From: Psychrobium sp051201665
GTDB lineage: Bacteria; Pseudomonadota; Gammaproteobacteria; Enterobacterales; Psychrobiaceae
Direction of reading: 5' to 3'
Assembly: GCF_051201665.1 (NCBI RefSeq)
Contig: NZ_CP179210.1
Span: forward strand, 3,348,001-3,412,000
Length of the DNA: 64,000 bases
The notes below the pieces were generated by a model, which ran no database searches, was not told where the DNA came from, and worked only from the letters and a program-made list of their open reading frames with translations. Shown in pieces: positions 19,061 through 27,938 of this stretch. The number at the start of each line of letters is the position of its first letter. The first letter of the stretch is position 1. The position numbers were made by a program, and so were the translations under genes.

Positions 19061-19082
19061 AACCTCATTTAAAATGAGGTTT
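19061..19082 (+). terminator. Possible terminator after fldB
   Basis: AACCTCATTT/AAATGAGGTT hairpin 10 bases after the fldB stop. The T-tract is short, so it is a weak or factor-assisted terminator. Confidence 0.5.
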
Positions 19083-19167
19083 AGTCCCCACTCTCAATAT
19101 AAACCGCGGCACCGTGCCAAATTTAACGATATAATGGCCGCAATTAAATTTAGGAATAATTTTCATC

Positions 19168-20418
19168 ATGAGTTTTGCCGAATTAGATCTTGATCCATCA
19201 CTGGAACAAGCCTTAGCAAAAATGGGCTACGATACGCCTACTACTATTCAAACTGAAGCCGTGCCTGCAGCCATGGATCAACGTGACATTTTAGGATGTG
19301 CACCAACTGGTACAGGTAAAACAGCAGCGTTTTTGTTACCTGCAATTCAGCATTTGATTGATTTTCCTAGAACAAAGCCTGGCGCACCACGCATTCTTGT
19401 TGTGACCCCTACCCGTGAATTAGCGAATCAAGTTCATGAATACGCAGAGCAATTAACTGAATTTACAGCCCTTCATCCTATCTGCATCACCGGTGGAATC
19501 GACTATGAAGTGCATGAAGAAATGCTTGAAAAAAATGCAGATATTCTGGTTGCGACGCCTGGTCGTTTAATCGAGTTCATTGATACTGAACAACTTGATA
19601 TGCGCAGCATCGAATTCTTAATCATGGACGAAGCTGATCGCATGCTCGATATGGGCTTTATTCATGATATGGAACGAGTCGCTGATGAAGCACGCTGGCG
19701 CTTACAAACCATGTTATTTTCAGCAACGCTAGAAGGCAAAGGCTTAGATCGTTTTAGTGCGACAGTCTTGAAAGATCCTATTCGTGTTGATGCAAACCCA
19801 TCACGTAAAGAATCGGCGAAGATTATTCAGTGGGTTCATCTAGCGGATAACCTTGAACATAAACAGCAATTACTTGCGCGTTTATTAGCTCAACCGGAAT
19901 TAGAACGAACTATCGTATTTGTGAAAACGCGTGAGCGTTTGGCTGAACTAGTATCAAAACTGCAAAGCGTCGATATTCACGTATCTTACCTACAGGGTAA
20001 AATGGCTCAAGATAAACGTAACTTGTCTCTTGAGCGTTTTAAAGACGGTGAAATCAACGTATTAGTGGCTACTGATGTTGCAGCTCGTGGACTAGATATT
20101 GATGATATAACACATGTTATTAATTACGATCTGCCATACACCAGCGATGTTTACCTACATCGCGTTGGCCGTACAGGGCGCGCTGGTAAAAAAGGGATTG
20201 CGATTTCAATAGCAGAAGGTCACGAGATGAAGATTCTCGGTAAAATTGAACGCTATACCGACCAAAAATTACAACGACGAAAAATCGAAGGCCTTGAACC
20301 AAAACATAAAGAAGCCCGCGTTATTTCTAAGAAAAAGAAAGTGAAACTCACTTTAGCGCAAAAGAAAGCTAAAGCGAAAAAACTGCTTAAAAAGCAAAAG
20401 AAGAAATCGAACAAGTAA
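19168..20418 (+). CDS. srmB: DEAD-box ATP-dependent RNA helicase SrmB
   Basis: 416-residue helicase. Motifs: Q motif (GYDTPTTIQTEAVP), Walker A (CAPTGTGKTAAFLLP), PTRELA, TPGRLIEF, DEAD (IMDEADRMLDMGF), SAT, ARGLD and HRVGRTGRAGKKG. The start MSFAELDLDPSLEQALAKMGY and the GGIDYEVHEE insert match SrmB. The tail is Lys-rich (KKKVKLTLAQKKAKAKKLLKK). SrmB acts early in 50S ribosome assembly. This is the second DEAD-box gene of the window; the RhlE-type gene at 9.4-10.7 kb belongs to a different subgroup. A strong terminator follows. Confidence 0.88.
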   Translation: MSFAELDLDPSLEQALAKMGYDTPTTIQTEAVPAAMDQRDILGCAPTGTGKTAAFLLPAIQHLIDFPRTKPGAPRILVVTPTRELANQVHEYAEQLTEFTALHPICITGGIDYEVHEEMLEKNADILVATPGRLIEFIDTEQLDMRSIEFLIMDEADRMLDMGFIHDMERVADEARWRLQTMLFSATLEGKGLDRFSATVLKDPIRVDANPSRKESAKIIQWVHLADNLEHKQQLLARLLAQPELERTIVFVKTRERLAELVSKLQSVDIHVSYLQGKMAQDKRNLSLERFKDGEINVLVATDVAARGLDIDDITHVINYDLPYTSDVYLHRVGRTGRAGKKGIAISIAEGHEMKILGKIERYTDQKLQRRKIEGLEPKHKEARVISKKKKVKLTLAQKKAKAKKLLKKQKKKSNK

Positions 20419-20435
20419 TCGAGACTTCTCATCAT

Positions 20436-20461
20436 AAAACCGCGTTTATCGCGGTTTTTTA
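20436..20461 (+). terminator. Terminator of srmB
   Basis: Stem AAAACCGCG/CGCGGTTTT with loop TTTAT and a following T-run, 17 bases after the stop codon. Confidence 0.85.
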
Positions 20462-20657
20462 CTTTTAAATCGCGAAATATTAAAGCGCTATCGCTACCCC
20501 TTTAAGAAAAGCCTCGTTAGTTAGTCAATTACATTACGCTGAGTAAACAATTCTCGACATAATTTCATACATATATTTACATTATTAACATAGTGATAAT
20601 AAATATTATCTGTTATTTTAGCGGTAATCTAAATTTCTATTGTTATTCGGAGCAGGT

Positions 20658-21842
20658 ATGTCGACGTCATCTAGAAAAGTTCTACGCATTTTACTCCCCG
20701 TTATACTCATTATTGTGTGTATTTTAATTGCTCTCGTCATTGTTGGCAGTGCGCCACAACCAGAGAAGAAAGAGGAAATAATTAAAGCACCACTTATTTC
20801 AACCTATGAAGTCAGTTTATCTGATCAACCTTTGTTAATGAGCTCTTATGGCGTAGTACGCCCCAAACATCAAACATCGATTGTTGCCCAGGTTAGTGGT
20901 GAGATAATCGAATTATCTCCGGTATTTGCAAGTGGCGGCAAAGTAGAAAAAGGCACTGTGCTAGCCAAAATAGATCCAAGTGATTACAAAGCAGCACTGA
21001 TCGAAGCCCAAGCAAATTTACAACGAGCGAAAGCAGCCCTCCAAGAAGAAGAAGCCCGCGGTATCGTTGCCAAAGAAGAATGGCGTGGAGCGACTTCAAA
21101 GTTACCACCAGCGCTTGGTTTACGTAAACCACAATTAGCCCGCGAACAAGCTAATTTACGTTCAGCCCAAGCGTCATTAGCACGTGCCGAACGCAACCTT
21201 GATCGCACTAATATCGTCGCACCATATAACGCACTGATTAACAGCCGTGACATTGATTTGGGACAATTTGCTGGCACAGGTTCAACACTGGGTGTTTTGT
21301 CATCCATTGATACTGCTGAAGTTCGATTACCTGTATCAAGCACAGACTACAATTACTTAACCGATACACAAAGTGGCATGGTTTCACTCACCCGCGATGA
21401 AGGTAATAATGGCATTAGCTGGAATGGTAAAATAATTCGTGACGAAGGCGTCATTGATGAAAATTCACGGATGATTTATATCGTTGCTGAGGTTAGTAAA
21501 CCTTATCAACAGTCACCAAGTTTAAAGTTTGGTACCTTTGTTAATGCCGCTATCAAAAGTAAAGTGCATAACAACATTGCCGTCATTCCTAGCCATCTAT
21601 ACCAAGAAGGTTATGTCACTATGGTAACAGACGCTCGTCAACTTCATAAACAACCAGTTACCTTACTTAAGCGTGACAAAAAGCATGTCTATATTCTTGA
21701 TGGTTTATCCAATGGTGATTTGTTGCTTGATAGCAAAATAGAAAATTTATATGAAGGTATGAAAGTCCGTGTATCAGGCGATAAAGAACCAACGTCTGAC
21801 AAAGAGACTGGCGCAGTTGAACTTGCTGTAGGAGATAAGTAA
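20658..21842 (+). CDS. RND efflux periplasmic adaptor (membrane fusion protein)
   Basis: 394-residue adaptor of a tripartite RND pump. One N-terminal membrane anchor (VLRILLPVILIIVCILIALVIV, no lipobox). Then a barrel-sandwich/lipoyl half (PKHQTSIVAQVSGEIIELSPVFASGGKVEKGTVL), an alpha-helical hairpin (about residues 105-190) and the second lipoyl half (TNIVAPYNALINSRDIDLGQF). I start it at ATG 20658, behind GGAG at 20648-20651. A TTG at 20640 is also in frame but lies before that RBS. It overlaps the pump gene by one base (TAATG). Substrate not predictable; no outer-membrane channel gene is adjacent. Confidence 0.85.
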   Translation: MSTSSRKVLRILLPVILIIVCILIALVIVGSAPQPEKKEEIIKAPLISTYEVSLSDQPLLMSSYGVVRPKHQTSIVAQVSGEIIELSPVFASGGKVEKGTVLAKIDPSDYKAALIEAQANLQRAKAALQEEEARGIVAKEEWRGATSKLPPALGLRKPQLAREQANLRSAQASLARAERNLDRTNIVAPYNALINSRDIDLGQFAGTGSTLGVLSSIDTAEVRLPVSSTDYNYLTDTQSGMVSLTRDEGNNGISWNGKIIRDEGVIDENSRMIYIVAEVSKPYQQSPSLKFGTFVNAAIKSKVHNNIAVIPSHLYQEGYVTMVTDARQLHKQPVTLLKRDKKHVYILDGLSNGDLLLDSKIENLYEGMKVRVSGDKEPTSDKETGAVELAVGDK

Positions 21843-24800
21843 TGGATCCTAAAAAAGGGATTATCGCTTGGTTTGCACGTAACAGTGTTGCAGCAAACCT
21901 ATTGATGATTGGCATCATCGTTGGTGGAATACTAACAGCGCTATCTATCAACAAAAAATTTATGCCCCAAATTGAGCTTAATATCATTTCAGTGAGCGTA
22001 GCCTACCCTGGGGCAGCACCTCAAGAAATTGAAGAAGGCATTAATATAAAAATTGAAGAGGCAATTAAAGAAGTTGAAGGTATTGAAAAAATCACCTCGA
22101 CAGCCTCAGAAGGCTCGGGGCATGTATCAATTGTTGTAGAAACATCATACGATCCAGACAAGGTCCTCGATGAAATTAAATTACTCGTTGATGCTATTTC
22201 GACCTTTCCTACCAGTATAGAAAAGCCGAATATTTATCGAATAAAGCCTAAAGAAACCGTACTCTATATTTCCGTTTACGGCGATATTAATCTCAAAGAG
22301 ATGAAAGAGCTAGCTAAAACAATTCGTGAAGAAGTCACTACATTGCCAGGCATCACTCGCGCAGATATTGGTGCCGTACCAAATTATGAAATTGGTATTG
22401 AAGTTACCGAGTTCAAATTACAAGAATACAATCTAACATTTGCACAAGTTGCTAACGCGGTTCAGCGCTCTTCAATTGACTTACCAGGTGGTTCAATAAA
22501 GGCGCATAACGGTAACATTCTATTAAGAACAAAAGGCCAAGCCTATGTTGGTGATGAATTTGAAAACATTGTTGTTAAGACAAACCTTGATGGATCTCGT
22601 GTCTACTTAAAAGATGTGGCCACTATCAGTGATGGGTTTAGTGAAGGTGTTAACTACGTTAAATTCAATCAACAAGATACGGTACTCGTTCAAGTATTTA
22701 GTGTAGGCGATCAAAGCTCACTTAACATTTCAGAACAAGTTAATAAGTACATTGATAAAAAGAAAGCAACGCTGCCTGAACAAGTAAAAATTGATGTTTG
22801 GGGTGATACGTCTTTCTATTTAGCCGATCGCTTGAATCTAATGCTTAACAACATCATGTCTGGCGCTCTATTAGTATTTTTAGTGTTAGCACTATTTATG
22901 CGCGTGCGTTTAGCGTTTTGGGTCATGATGGGATTACCGGTATGTTTCCTTGGTACCTTGTTATTAATGCCAATGGAGTATTTTGATCTCTCTATCAATA
23001 TGATCACCCTATTCGCGTTCATCATGGTATTGGGGATCGTGGTGGATGACGCTATTGTTATTGGCGAAAGTGCCTACAGTGAAATTGAAGAGCACGGACA
23101 AACATTAGATAACGTTGTTCGCGGTGCACAACGTGTGGCCATGCCAGCAACCTTTGGTGTCTTAACAACGATTGCTGCGTTTGTGCCTATGGTAGCTGTT
23201 GAAGGACCAATGGTAGCTTTTACTGGTGCTATTGGGTACGTAGTAATATTATGTTTAGTATTCTCACTGGTTGAATCAAAACTTATTTTACCTGCGCATT
23301 TAGCCCGCATGAAAATTGCGACGCCTAAGACAAATGCCAATGGATTTGAACGTTTTCGCAGTAAATTCGATAATGGCTTAAAAAGCTTTGTCCAAAATCA
23401 TTATCGACGTTCAATCGAGAAAGCGGTTGAATATCGTTATAGTGTTTTGGCACTATTCTTTGGATTACTCATCGTTTGTTCATCGCTAATTGGTGGTGGC
23501 TATGTACGTACTGTCTTTTTCCCATCAATTGCTAGTGACTTCATTCAAGTCGATTTGCAAATGAATGAAGCAACAGCTGAAACAGCAACCATGCGCACAG
23601 CACAAATTGTTGAAGATGCGCTATTTCAAACCAACAAGCAGCTACGTGAAAAATATGGCCAAGATGCCATCAAGCATAGTTTTGTAGCCATGAACTCGCA
23701 ATCAAGCATCTTCCTGTTTGTTGAGTTAGCCAGTAATGAATCTCGCGATATTAATGGCGAAGATGTTGCACAAGCATGGCGCGATAACATACCTGAATTG
23801 CCAGGCGTAAAAAAACTGTCGATGGAAGCCTCAACAGGTTTTGGCGGCGGTGCCCCAATTGCATTTAGCTTAAATGGTAAAGATTTAGATTCTCTTAATG
23901 CGGCAACAAAAGAGCTAAAAGAAAAACTAGGCGAATATGAAGGGCTGGTTGATATTGCCGACTCGTCTACATCTGGCCGTCAAGAGATTAAACTCAATGT
24001 GAAACCTGCTGCAGAAGCAATGGGTATTTCACTCTCTGATCTTGCCCAGCAAGTACGCTGGAGTTTCTACGGTTATGAAGCACAACGTATTCTTCGTGGT
24101 AAAGAAGAAATTAAAGTAATGATCCGTTACCCGCTTGAAGAACGCCGTACTATCGGTCAACTTGAGCAAATGCGTATTCGTACTAACACAGGTAAAGAGG
24201 TTCCTTTCTCTGCGGTAGCCAGTATAGAAATCGGCGAAGGTCTATCTAGCATCGTTCGCGTTGATGGGCAACGTTCGGTTAATGTCTCAGCTAATATCAA
24301 TAAAGACAAAGTTGAGCCAGGTCGTATCATGAAAGAAATTGAAGAGTCTTATCTTCCTGAATTACTCAGTCGCTACCCAAGCGTAACGTCAAAAATTGAT
24401 GGAGAAGCGAAACAACAAGCAGAAGCACAATGGGATATGCTGCGTGGTGCTTTCTTTGCTTTATTTGCTATTTACGCGTTAATTGCCATTCCATTACGCT
24501 CGTATTCACAACCGCTGATCATTATGTCGGTTATTCCATTTGGTATTATCGGCGCTATCTTTGGTCATTTCATCATGGATTTATCACTAAGTATTATGTC
24601 GATGTTTGGCATGGTGGCATTGATTGGGGTCGTAGTTAATGACTCCCTTGTTATGGTGGATTACGTTAATAAAGCGAGAGAACAAGGCATACGCGTCAAA
24701 GATGCGGCAATCAATGGCGGCTGTGCCCGTTTTAGAGCAATCATATTGACGTCTCTAACTACATTCTTTGGACTGGTTCCAATTTTGAGTGAAACCAGTA

Positions 24801-24970
24801 TGCAAGCACAAATACTTATCCCAATGGCAGCCTCAATTGCATTCGGTATTTTATTTGCTACCGTAATTACTCTTTACTTAATTCCAGTGCTCTATGTCAT
24901 AGGCACTGATATTAAGGGGATTAAACGCGGATTTTTCAATTTGTATAGTACAAAAGAACAAGAAGCCTAA
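21842..24970 (+). CDS. RND family efflux pump permease
   Basis: 1042-residue inner-membrane pump with twelve transmembrane helices in the 1+5, 1+5 pattern and two large periplasmic loops. Proton-relay region GIVVDDAIVIGE in TM4. The second half repeats the pattern (FGMVALIGVVVNDSLVMVDY). N-terminus: WFARNSVAANLLMIGIIVGG, typical of the group with a divergent first helix often annotated as AcrB/MdtB-like in marine bacteria. It is translationally coupled to the adaptor. The second RND gene at the right edge of the window is a different paralogue. Confidence 0.88.
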   Translation: MDPKKGIIAWFARNSVAANLLMIGIIVGGILTALSINKKFMPQIELNIISVSVAYPGAAPQEIEEGINIKIEEAIKEVEGIEKITSTASEGSGHVSIVVETSYDPDKVLDEIKLLVDAISTFPTSIEKPNIYRIKPKETVLYISVYGDINLKEMKELAKTIREEVTTLPGITRADIGAVPNYEIGIEVTEFKLQEYNLTFAQVANAVQRSSIDLPGGSIKAHNGNILLRTKGQAYVGDEFENIVVKTNLDGSRVYLKDVATISDGFSEGVNYVKFNQQDTVLVQVFSVGDQSSLNISEQVNKYIDKKKATLPEQVKIDVWGDTSFYLADRLNLMLNNIMSGALLVFLVLALFMRVRLAFWVMMGLPVCFLGTLLLMPMEYFDLSINMITLFAFIMVLGIVVDDAIVIGESAYSEIEEHGQTLDNVVRGAQRVAMPATFGVLTTIAAFVPMVAVEGPMVAFTGAIGYVVILCLVFSLVESKLILPAHLARMKIATPKTNANGFERFRSKFDNGLKSFVQNHYRRSIEKAVEYRYSVLALFFGLLIVCSSLIGGGYVRTVFFPSIASDFIQVDLQMNEATAETATMRTAQIVEDALFQTNKQLREKYGQDAIKHSFVAMNSQSSIFLFVELASNESRDINGEDVAQAWRDNIPELPGVKKLSMEASTGFGGGAPIAFSLNGKDLDSLNAATKELKEKLGEYEGLVDIADSSTSGRQEIKLNVKPAAEAMGISLSDLAQQVRWSFYGYEAQRILRGKEEIKVMIRYPLEERRTIGQLEQMRIRTNTGKEVPFSAVASIEIGEGLSSIVRVDGQRSVNVSANINKDKVEPGRIMKEIEESYLPELLSRYPSVTSKIDGEAKQQAEAQWDMLRGAFFALFAIYALIAIPLRSYSQPLIIMSVIPFGIIGAIFGHFIMDLSLSIMSMFGMVALIGVVVNDSLVMVDYVNKAREQGIRVKDAAINGGCARFRAIILTSLTTFFGLVPILSETSMQAQILIPMAASIAFGILFATVITLYLIPVLYVIGTDIKGIKRGFFNLYSTKEQEA

Positions 24971-24990
24971 TCTCACTTACGCTCAATAAA

Positions 24991-25028
24991 CCCAAGCCAC
25001 TTGAACATGCATCTTCATGTAGCTTTTT
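24991..25028 (+). terminator. Hairpin terminator made from collapsed family B repeat ends
   Basis: CCCAAGCCACTTGAACATGC followed directly by ATCTTCATGTAGCTT and seven T residues. The left half matches the left end of the family B repeat at 34321, the right half its right end, with the centre missing. The two halves pair to a long imperfect hairpin before the T-run, so it probably terminates the RND operon. Confidence 0.6.
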
Positions 25029-25076
25029 TTATGCCCAGCGTTATAGTCATTACATTATTAATTTTTCGGAGTATTT

Positions 25077-25964
25077 ATGTCTTTAGCGCAAGTTAAAACA
25101 GCTCATGAACAGGCCCAAATAATTACGGCAGACTGCCCTAGCCAACCGGGAACTGTCGATGTTCTAACACGATATATCTATGAAAATGGATTTTATATCA
25201 ACGAGATTCACTCATTTGACGATGTTGATAAGCAGCGATTTTTTATCCGTATTGAATTTAGGCCACAAGAAAACGGTCTTTTCGAACGAGAAAAGTTTAT
25301 GCGAGAGTTTAGTGTCAAGGCTCGTCAATTTGACATGAACTGGCAACTTTCAGCTAAAGTGGATAAGCCTAAAGTGCTTATTATGGTTTCTAAACATGAT
25401 CACTGTTTAAACGACCTCCTATATCGCTATCGCACTGGGGATTTGAATATTGAAATTCCAGCTATCATTTCAAATCATCCGGATCTGGAAGAATTAGCTA
25501 AGTGGCACAACATCCCTTACTATAATTTACCAATTACCCGTGAAACTAAGCCACAGCAAGAGCAAGAAGTATGGCGATTAATTCAAGAAACAGAAGCTGA
25601 TTTAGTGGTTCTTGCTCGATATATGCAGGTACTTTCAAGTGAAATGTGCCAAAAACTAGCCGGTCGAGCGATTAATATTCATCATTCATTACTACCGGGA
25701 TTTAAAGGCGCAAAGCCGTATTTTCAAGCTTATGATAGAGGCGTGAAACTAGTTGGTGCAACAGCACATTATGTCAGTGATGATTTAGATGAAGGACCAA
25801 TCATTACTCAAGGCGTAGAGTCAGTTGATCACAGTTACTATCCTGCAGATCTAACGGCAAAAGGTCGTGATATTGAGTGTTTAACACTTGCCAGAGCGGT
25901 GCGTTATCACATTGAACATCGCGTATTCTTACACGGCGATAAAACCGTTGTATTTTCCGATTAG
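25077..25964 (+). CDS. purU: Formyltetrahydrofolate deformylase
   Basis: 295-residue enzyme hydrolysing 10-formyl-THF to formate and THF, which balances one-carbon pools and supplies formate to PurT. N-terminal ACT regulatory domain (IITADCPSQPGTVDVLTRYIYENGFYINEI, residues about 14-90). C-terminal formyltransferase domain with catalytic motifs NIHHSLLPGFKGAKPY (Asn and His) and DDLDEGPIITQ (Asp). Length slightly above E. coli PurU. Monocistronic, with a hairpin terminator 10 bases after the stop. Confidence 0.93.
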   Translation: MSLAQVKTAHEQAQIITADCPSQPGTVDVLTRYIYENGFYINEIHSFDDVDKQRFFIRIEFRPQENGLFEREKFMREFSVKARQFDMNWQLSAKVDKPKVLIMVSKHDHCLNDLLYRYRTGDLNIEIPAIISNHPDLEELAKWHNIPYYNLPITRETKPQQEQEVWRLIQETEADLVVLARYMQVLSSEMCQKLAGRAINIHHSLLPGFKGAKPYFQAYDRGVKLVGATAHYVSDDLDEGPIITQGVESVDHSYYPADLTAKGRDIECLTLARAVRYHIEHRVFLHGDKTVVFSD

Positions 25965-25974
25965 CCATAAAAAA

Positions 25975-25997
25975 TACCAGTCACACTGACTGGCATC
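25975..25997 (+). terminator. Terminator of purU
   Basis: Stem CCAGTCA/TGACTGG with a three-base loop, preceded by an A-tract and followed by a T-rich stretch. Confidence 0.65.
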
Positions 25998-26020
25998 TAT
26001 TCTCTATATCGCACTGTAAT

Positions 26021-26137
26021 TTAGAGAGTAAGCGCTGCTTTAACGGTACTATCTAGACCTGCACTATCAATATAACCAATCGCATTTGGGTTACTTGCAA
26101 CAAATGCTTTAATTTAATCATCTTTAACATCCTCTTA
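26021..26137 (-). pseudogene. 3' remnant of a PstS-like phosphate-binding protein gene
   Basis: Minus strand reads IKAFVASNPNAIGYIDSAGL then DSTVKAALTL and a stop at 26021. This is the C-terminal signature of PstS-type periplasmic substrate-binding proteins (AIGYIDS). Upstream codons EDVKDD are separated from it by an in-frame TAA, and no further homologous sequence follows. The rest of the gene is gone, so this is a decayed tail. Confidence 0.65.
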
Positions 26138-26253
26138 AAATACTGAAAAATGGTGGCGGAAAAGTACAGGTACCGTGCCTATTAGTTGAGAAAAAAGGAC
26201 AAAGTGCTGAATGGATGTACGAGTCACAAGCAATTATTAATTACCTTTTTTAA
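26128..26253 (+). pseudogene. Remnant of a glutaredoxin/GST N-terminal-domain gene
   Basis: Plus strand reads GGGKVQVPCLLVEKKGQSAE then WMYESQAIINYLF and a stop. This is the second half of a thioredoxin-fold GST-N/glutaredoxin-like domain: the cis-Pro in VPCL and the glutathione-binding ES in MYES. An in-frame TAA lies at 26125-26127, the beginning of the domain with its CxxC/S site is missing, and no ribosome-binding site precedes it. It touches the PstS remnant, so two unrelated gene ends are joined here by deletion. Confidence 0.6.
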
Positions 26254-26257
26254 GGCA

Positions 26258-26291
26258 ACAAAAAACCACAATAAACGTGACCTTATTGTGG
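26258..26291 (-). terminator. Terminator of the gap-zwf-edd-eda operon
   Basis: Stem CCACAATAA/TTATTGTGG (9 bp, loop 8) followed on the minus strand by a T-run. A second hairpin without T-run (ATACATAGCC/GGCTATGTAT, 26304-26329) lies just before it, directly after the eda stop. Confidence 0.75.
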
Positions 26292-26331
26292 CAAAACTTA
26301 CACATACATAGCCCGAACAGGCTATGTATAT

Positions 26332-26976
26332 TTATTTTAATGCTGCTACAGCTTCTTTACACAGTTGAGTGATTTGCTCCCACTCACCGGCTTCAACTAA
26401 ATCTACAGGCACGATCCAACTGCCGCCGATACAGTCAACGATATCAAGTGCTAAATAGTCAGGCGCATTGCTTAATGAAATGCCACCAGTTGGACAAATC
26501 TTAATACCTTGGAAAGGCGCTCCTAACGCTTTTAGTGCGTTGACGCCGCCATTAGCTTCTGCTGGGAAAAACTTAAAGTGATCGTATCCATGAGCTTGTG
26601 CAGCCATTAACTCCGACGGACTCGTTACACCAGGAATAAACGAAATATTCCCTTGTTGACCAGCCGCTAATAGCGCTTCAGTGGCACCAGGACTAATTGC
26701 GAACTTAGCGCCTGCCGCAGCAACATCAGCTAATTGCTGCGTATTAATAACAGTACCAGCCCCAATTAGAGATTCAGGGTACGCTTTTGCAATATCTTCA
26801 ATCGCTTGTAGGCCACATTCTGTGCGCAGTGTAACTTCCATCACGCTAATGCCACCATCGAGTAACGCTTTAGCTAATGGCAAAGCTTGCTCAATGTTGG
26901 TAATTACAATAACAGGAACCACAGGACCCGCACTAAATAAATCACTTGGTTGAAGTGTCCATTGATTACTGCTCAT
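26332..26976 (-). CDS. eda: KDPG / 4-hydroxy-2-oxoglutarate aldolase
   Basis: 214-residue class I aldolase that cleaves 2-keto-3-deoxy-6-phosphogluconate to pyruvate and glyceraldehyde-3-phosphate, the last Entner-Doudoroff step. Catalytic Glu in ISVMEVTLRT, phosphate-binding GAGTV, Schiff-base Lys in DHFKFFPAEANGG, and the CPTGGIS motif are all present. Its start overlaps the glk end by 11 bases. It is the last gene of the operon, before a double hairpin. Confidence 0.95.
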   Translation of the reverse strand: MSSNQWTLQPSDLFSAGPVVPVIVITNIEQALPLAKALLDGGISVMEVTLRTECGLQAIEDIAKAYPESLIGAGTVINTQQLADVAAAGAKFAISPGATEALLAAGQQGNISFIPGVTSPSELMAAQAHGYDHFKFFPAEANGGVNALKALGAPFQGIKICPTGGISLSNAPDYLALDIVDCIGGSWIVPVDLVEAGEWEQITQLCKEAVAALK

Positions 26977-27937
26977 TTAAACTTTCCTTTTGCTGAATTT
27001 GACCTAAATAAACTTGCGCGCCAATAAGTCCCGGCTGCGCTTCTGTAATAAGATGAATTGGCGATCTCAATGCATAATCGCTAAAGCGTCCCTTACGGCT
27101 AAATGCCTCGATAAATGCATTTTTATCAATGACATCAATAATGCGTGGCATGATACCGCCTGCAATATAAACACCACCAAAAGCGCCACTCGTTAGTACC
27201 ATGTTGCCAAGATACTGAGCCAAGACTTTATAAAAAATCTCCATGGTTTCAACACACAAAACATCACTTTTTTTAATGTACGCTTGGCTGATTTGACTGG
27301 CATCAAATGCCTGAGCATCAATACCTTCAATGAAAGCGAGTGACTGATAAATATTAACGATGCCTTGTCCTGACAATAACCGCTCAATTGAGACATGCTC
27401 AAACTTAGCCATCAAGTTTTCAAGCAGCTTTAATTGGCGAAGATCCGTTGGTGCAAAGTCGCTATGACCGCCTTCACCACTGATGCATTGTAAGAAACCA
27501 TTAACTTTCACTAGCTGTGCAACACCAAGACCTGTTCCGGGTCCACAAACAATACGTGGCGCATCCTCATCAACATTACCTTCATGTAGGGTAATTAATT
27601 GTTCACCTTGAAGTGAGGCTAATGACATCGCAATAGCAGTGTAATCATTGATAAAATGGACCTGATTTAGCCCCAATGCATTTTTGATTGATGCAATTGA
27701 AAACGACCAGCCTAAATTTGTCATGGTCAGTACATCGCCAACCACTGGACCAGCAATGCCAAAACAGGCATCATTGACACTTAAATCATGCATTTGAATA
27801 TAATGAGCAACCACAGATTCTAATGAGTCAAACTCAGCACACTTAAAGCATTCAAGTAACGTGATTTGATCATTTTTTATCGCAGCTAAACGGATATTGG
27901 TGCCACCAACATCTGCAATTAAATCAACAACTGACAT
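26966..27937 (-). CDS. glk: Glucokinase
   Basis: 323-residue bacterial-type glucokinase phosphorylating free glucose with ATP. Phosphate loop ADVGGTNIRLA at the N-terminus, catalytic Asp in HFINDYTAIAMSL, GPGTGLGVAQL, the zinc-free GEGGHSDFAP motif (E and H for substrate), and GGVYIAGGIMPRI. I start it at ATG 27937 (MSVVDLIADVGGTN), one base after the edd stop, with GAGGG as RBS. An upstream extension inside edd is not credible. Being inside the Entner-Doudoroff operon, it supplies glucose-6-phosphate to Zwf. Confidence 0.92.
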   Translation of the reverse strand: MSVVDLIADVGGTNIRLAAIKNDQITLLECFKCAEFDSLESVVAHYIQMHDLSVNDACFGIAGPVVGDVLTMTNLGWSFSIASIKNALGLNQVHFINDYTAIAMSLASLQGEQLITLHEGNVDEDAPRIVCGPGTGLGVAQLVKVNGFLQCISGEGGHSDFAPTDLRQLKLLENLMAKFEHVSIERLLSGQGIVNIYQSLAFIEGIDAQAFDASQISQAYIKKSDVLCVETMEIFYKVLAQYLGNMVLTSGAFGGVYIAGGIMPRIIDVIDKNAFIEAFSRKGRFSDYALRSPIHLITEAQPGLIGAQVYLGQIQQKESLNEQ

Positions 27938-27938
27938 C

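Noticed and set aside
21667..21987. Minus-strand frame spanning the RND adaptor/pump junction
   Set aside because: Antisense to two overlapping, clearly coding genes.
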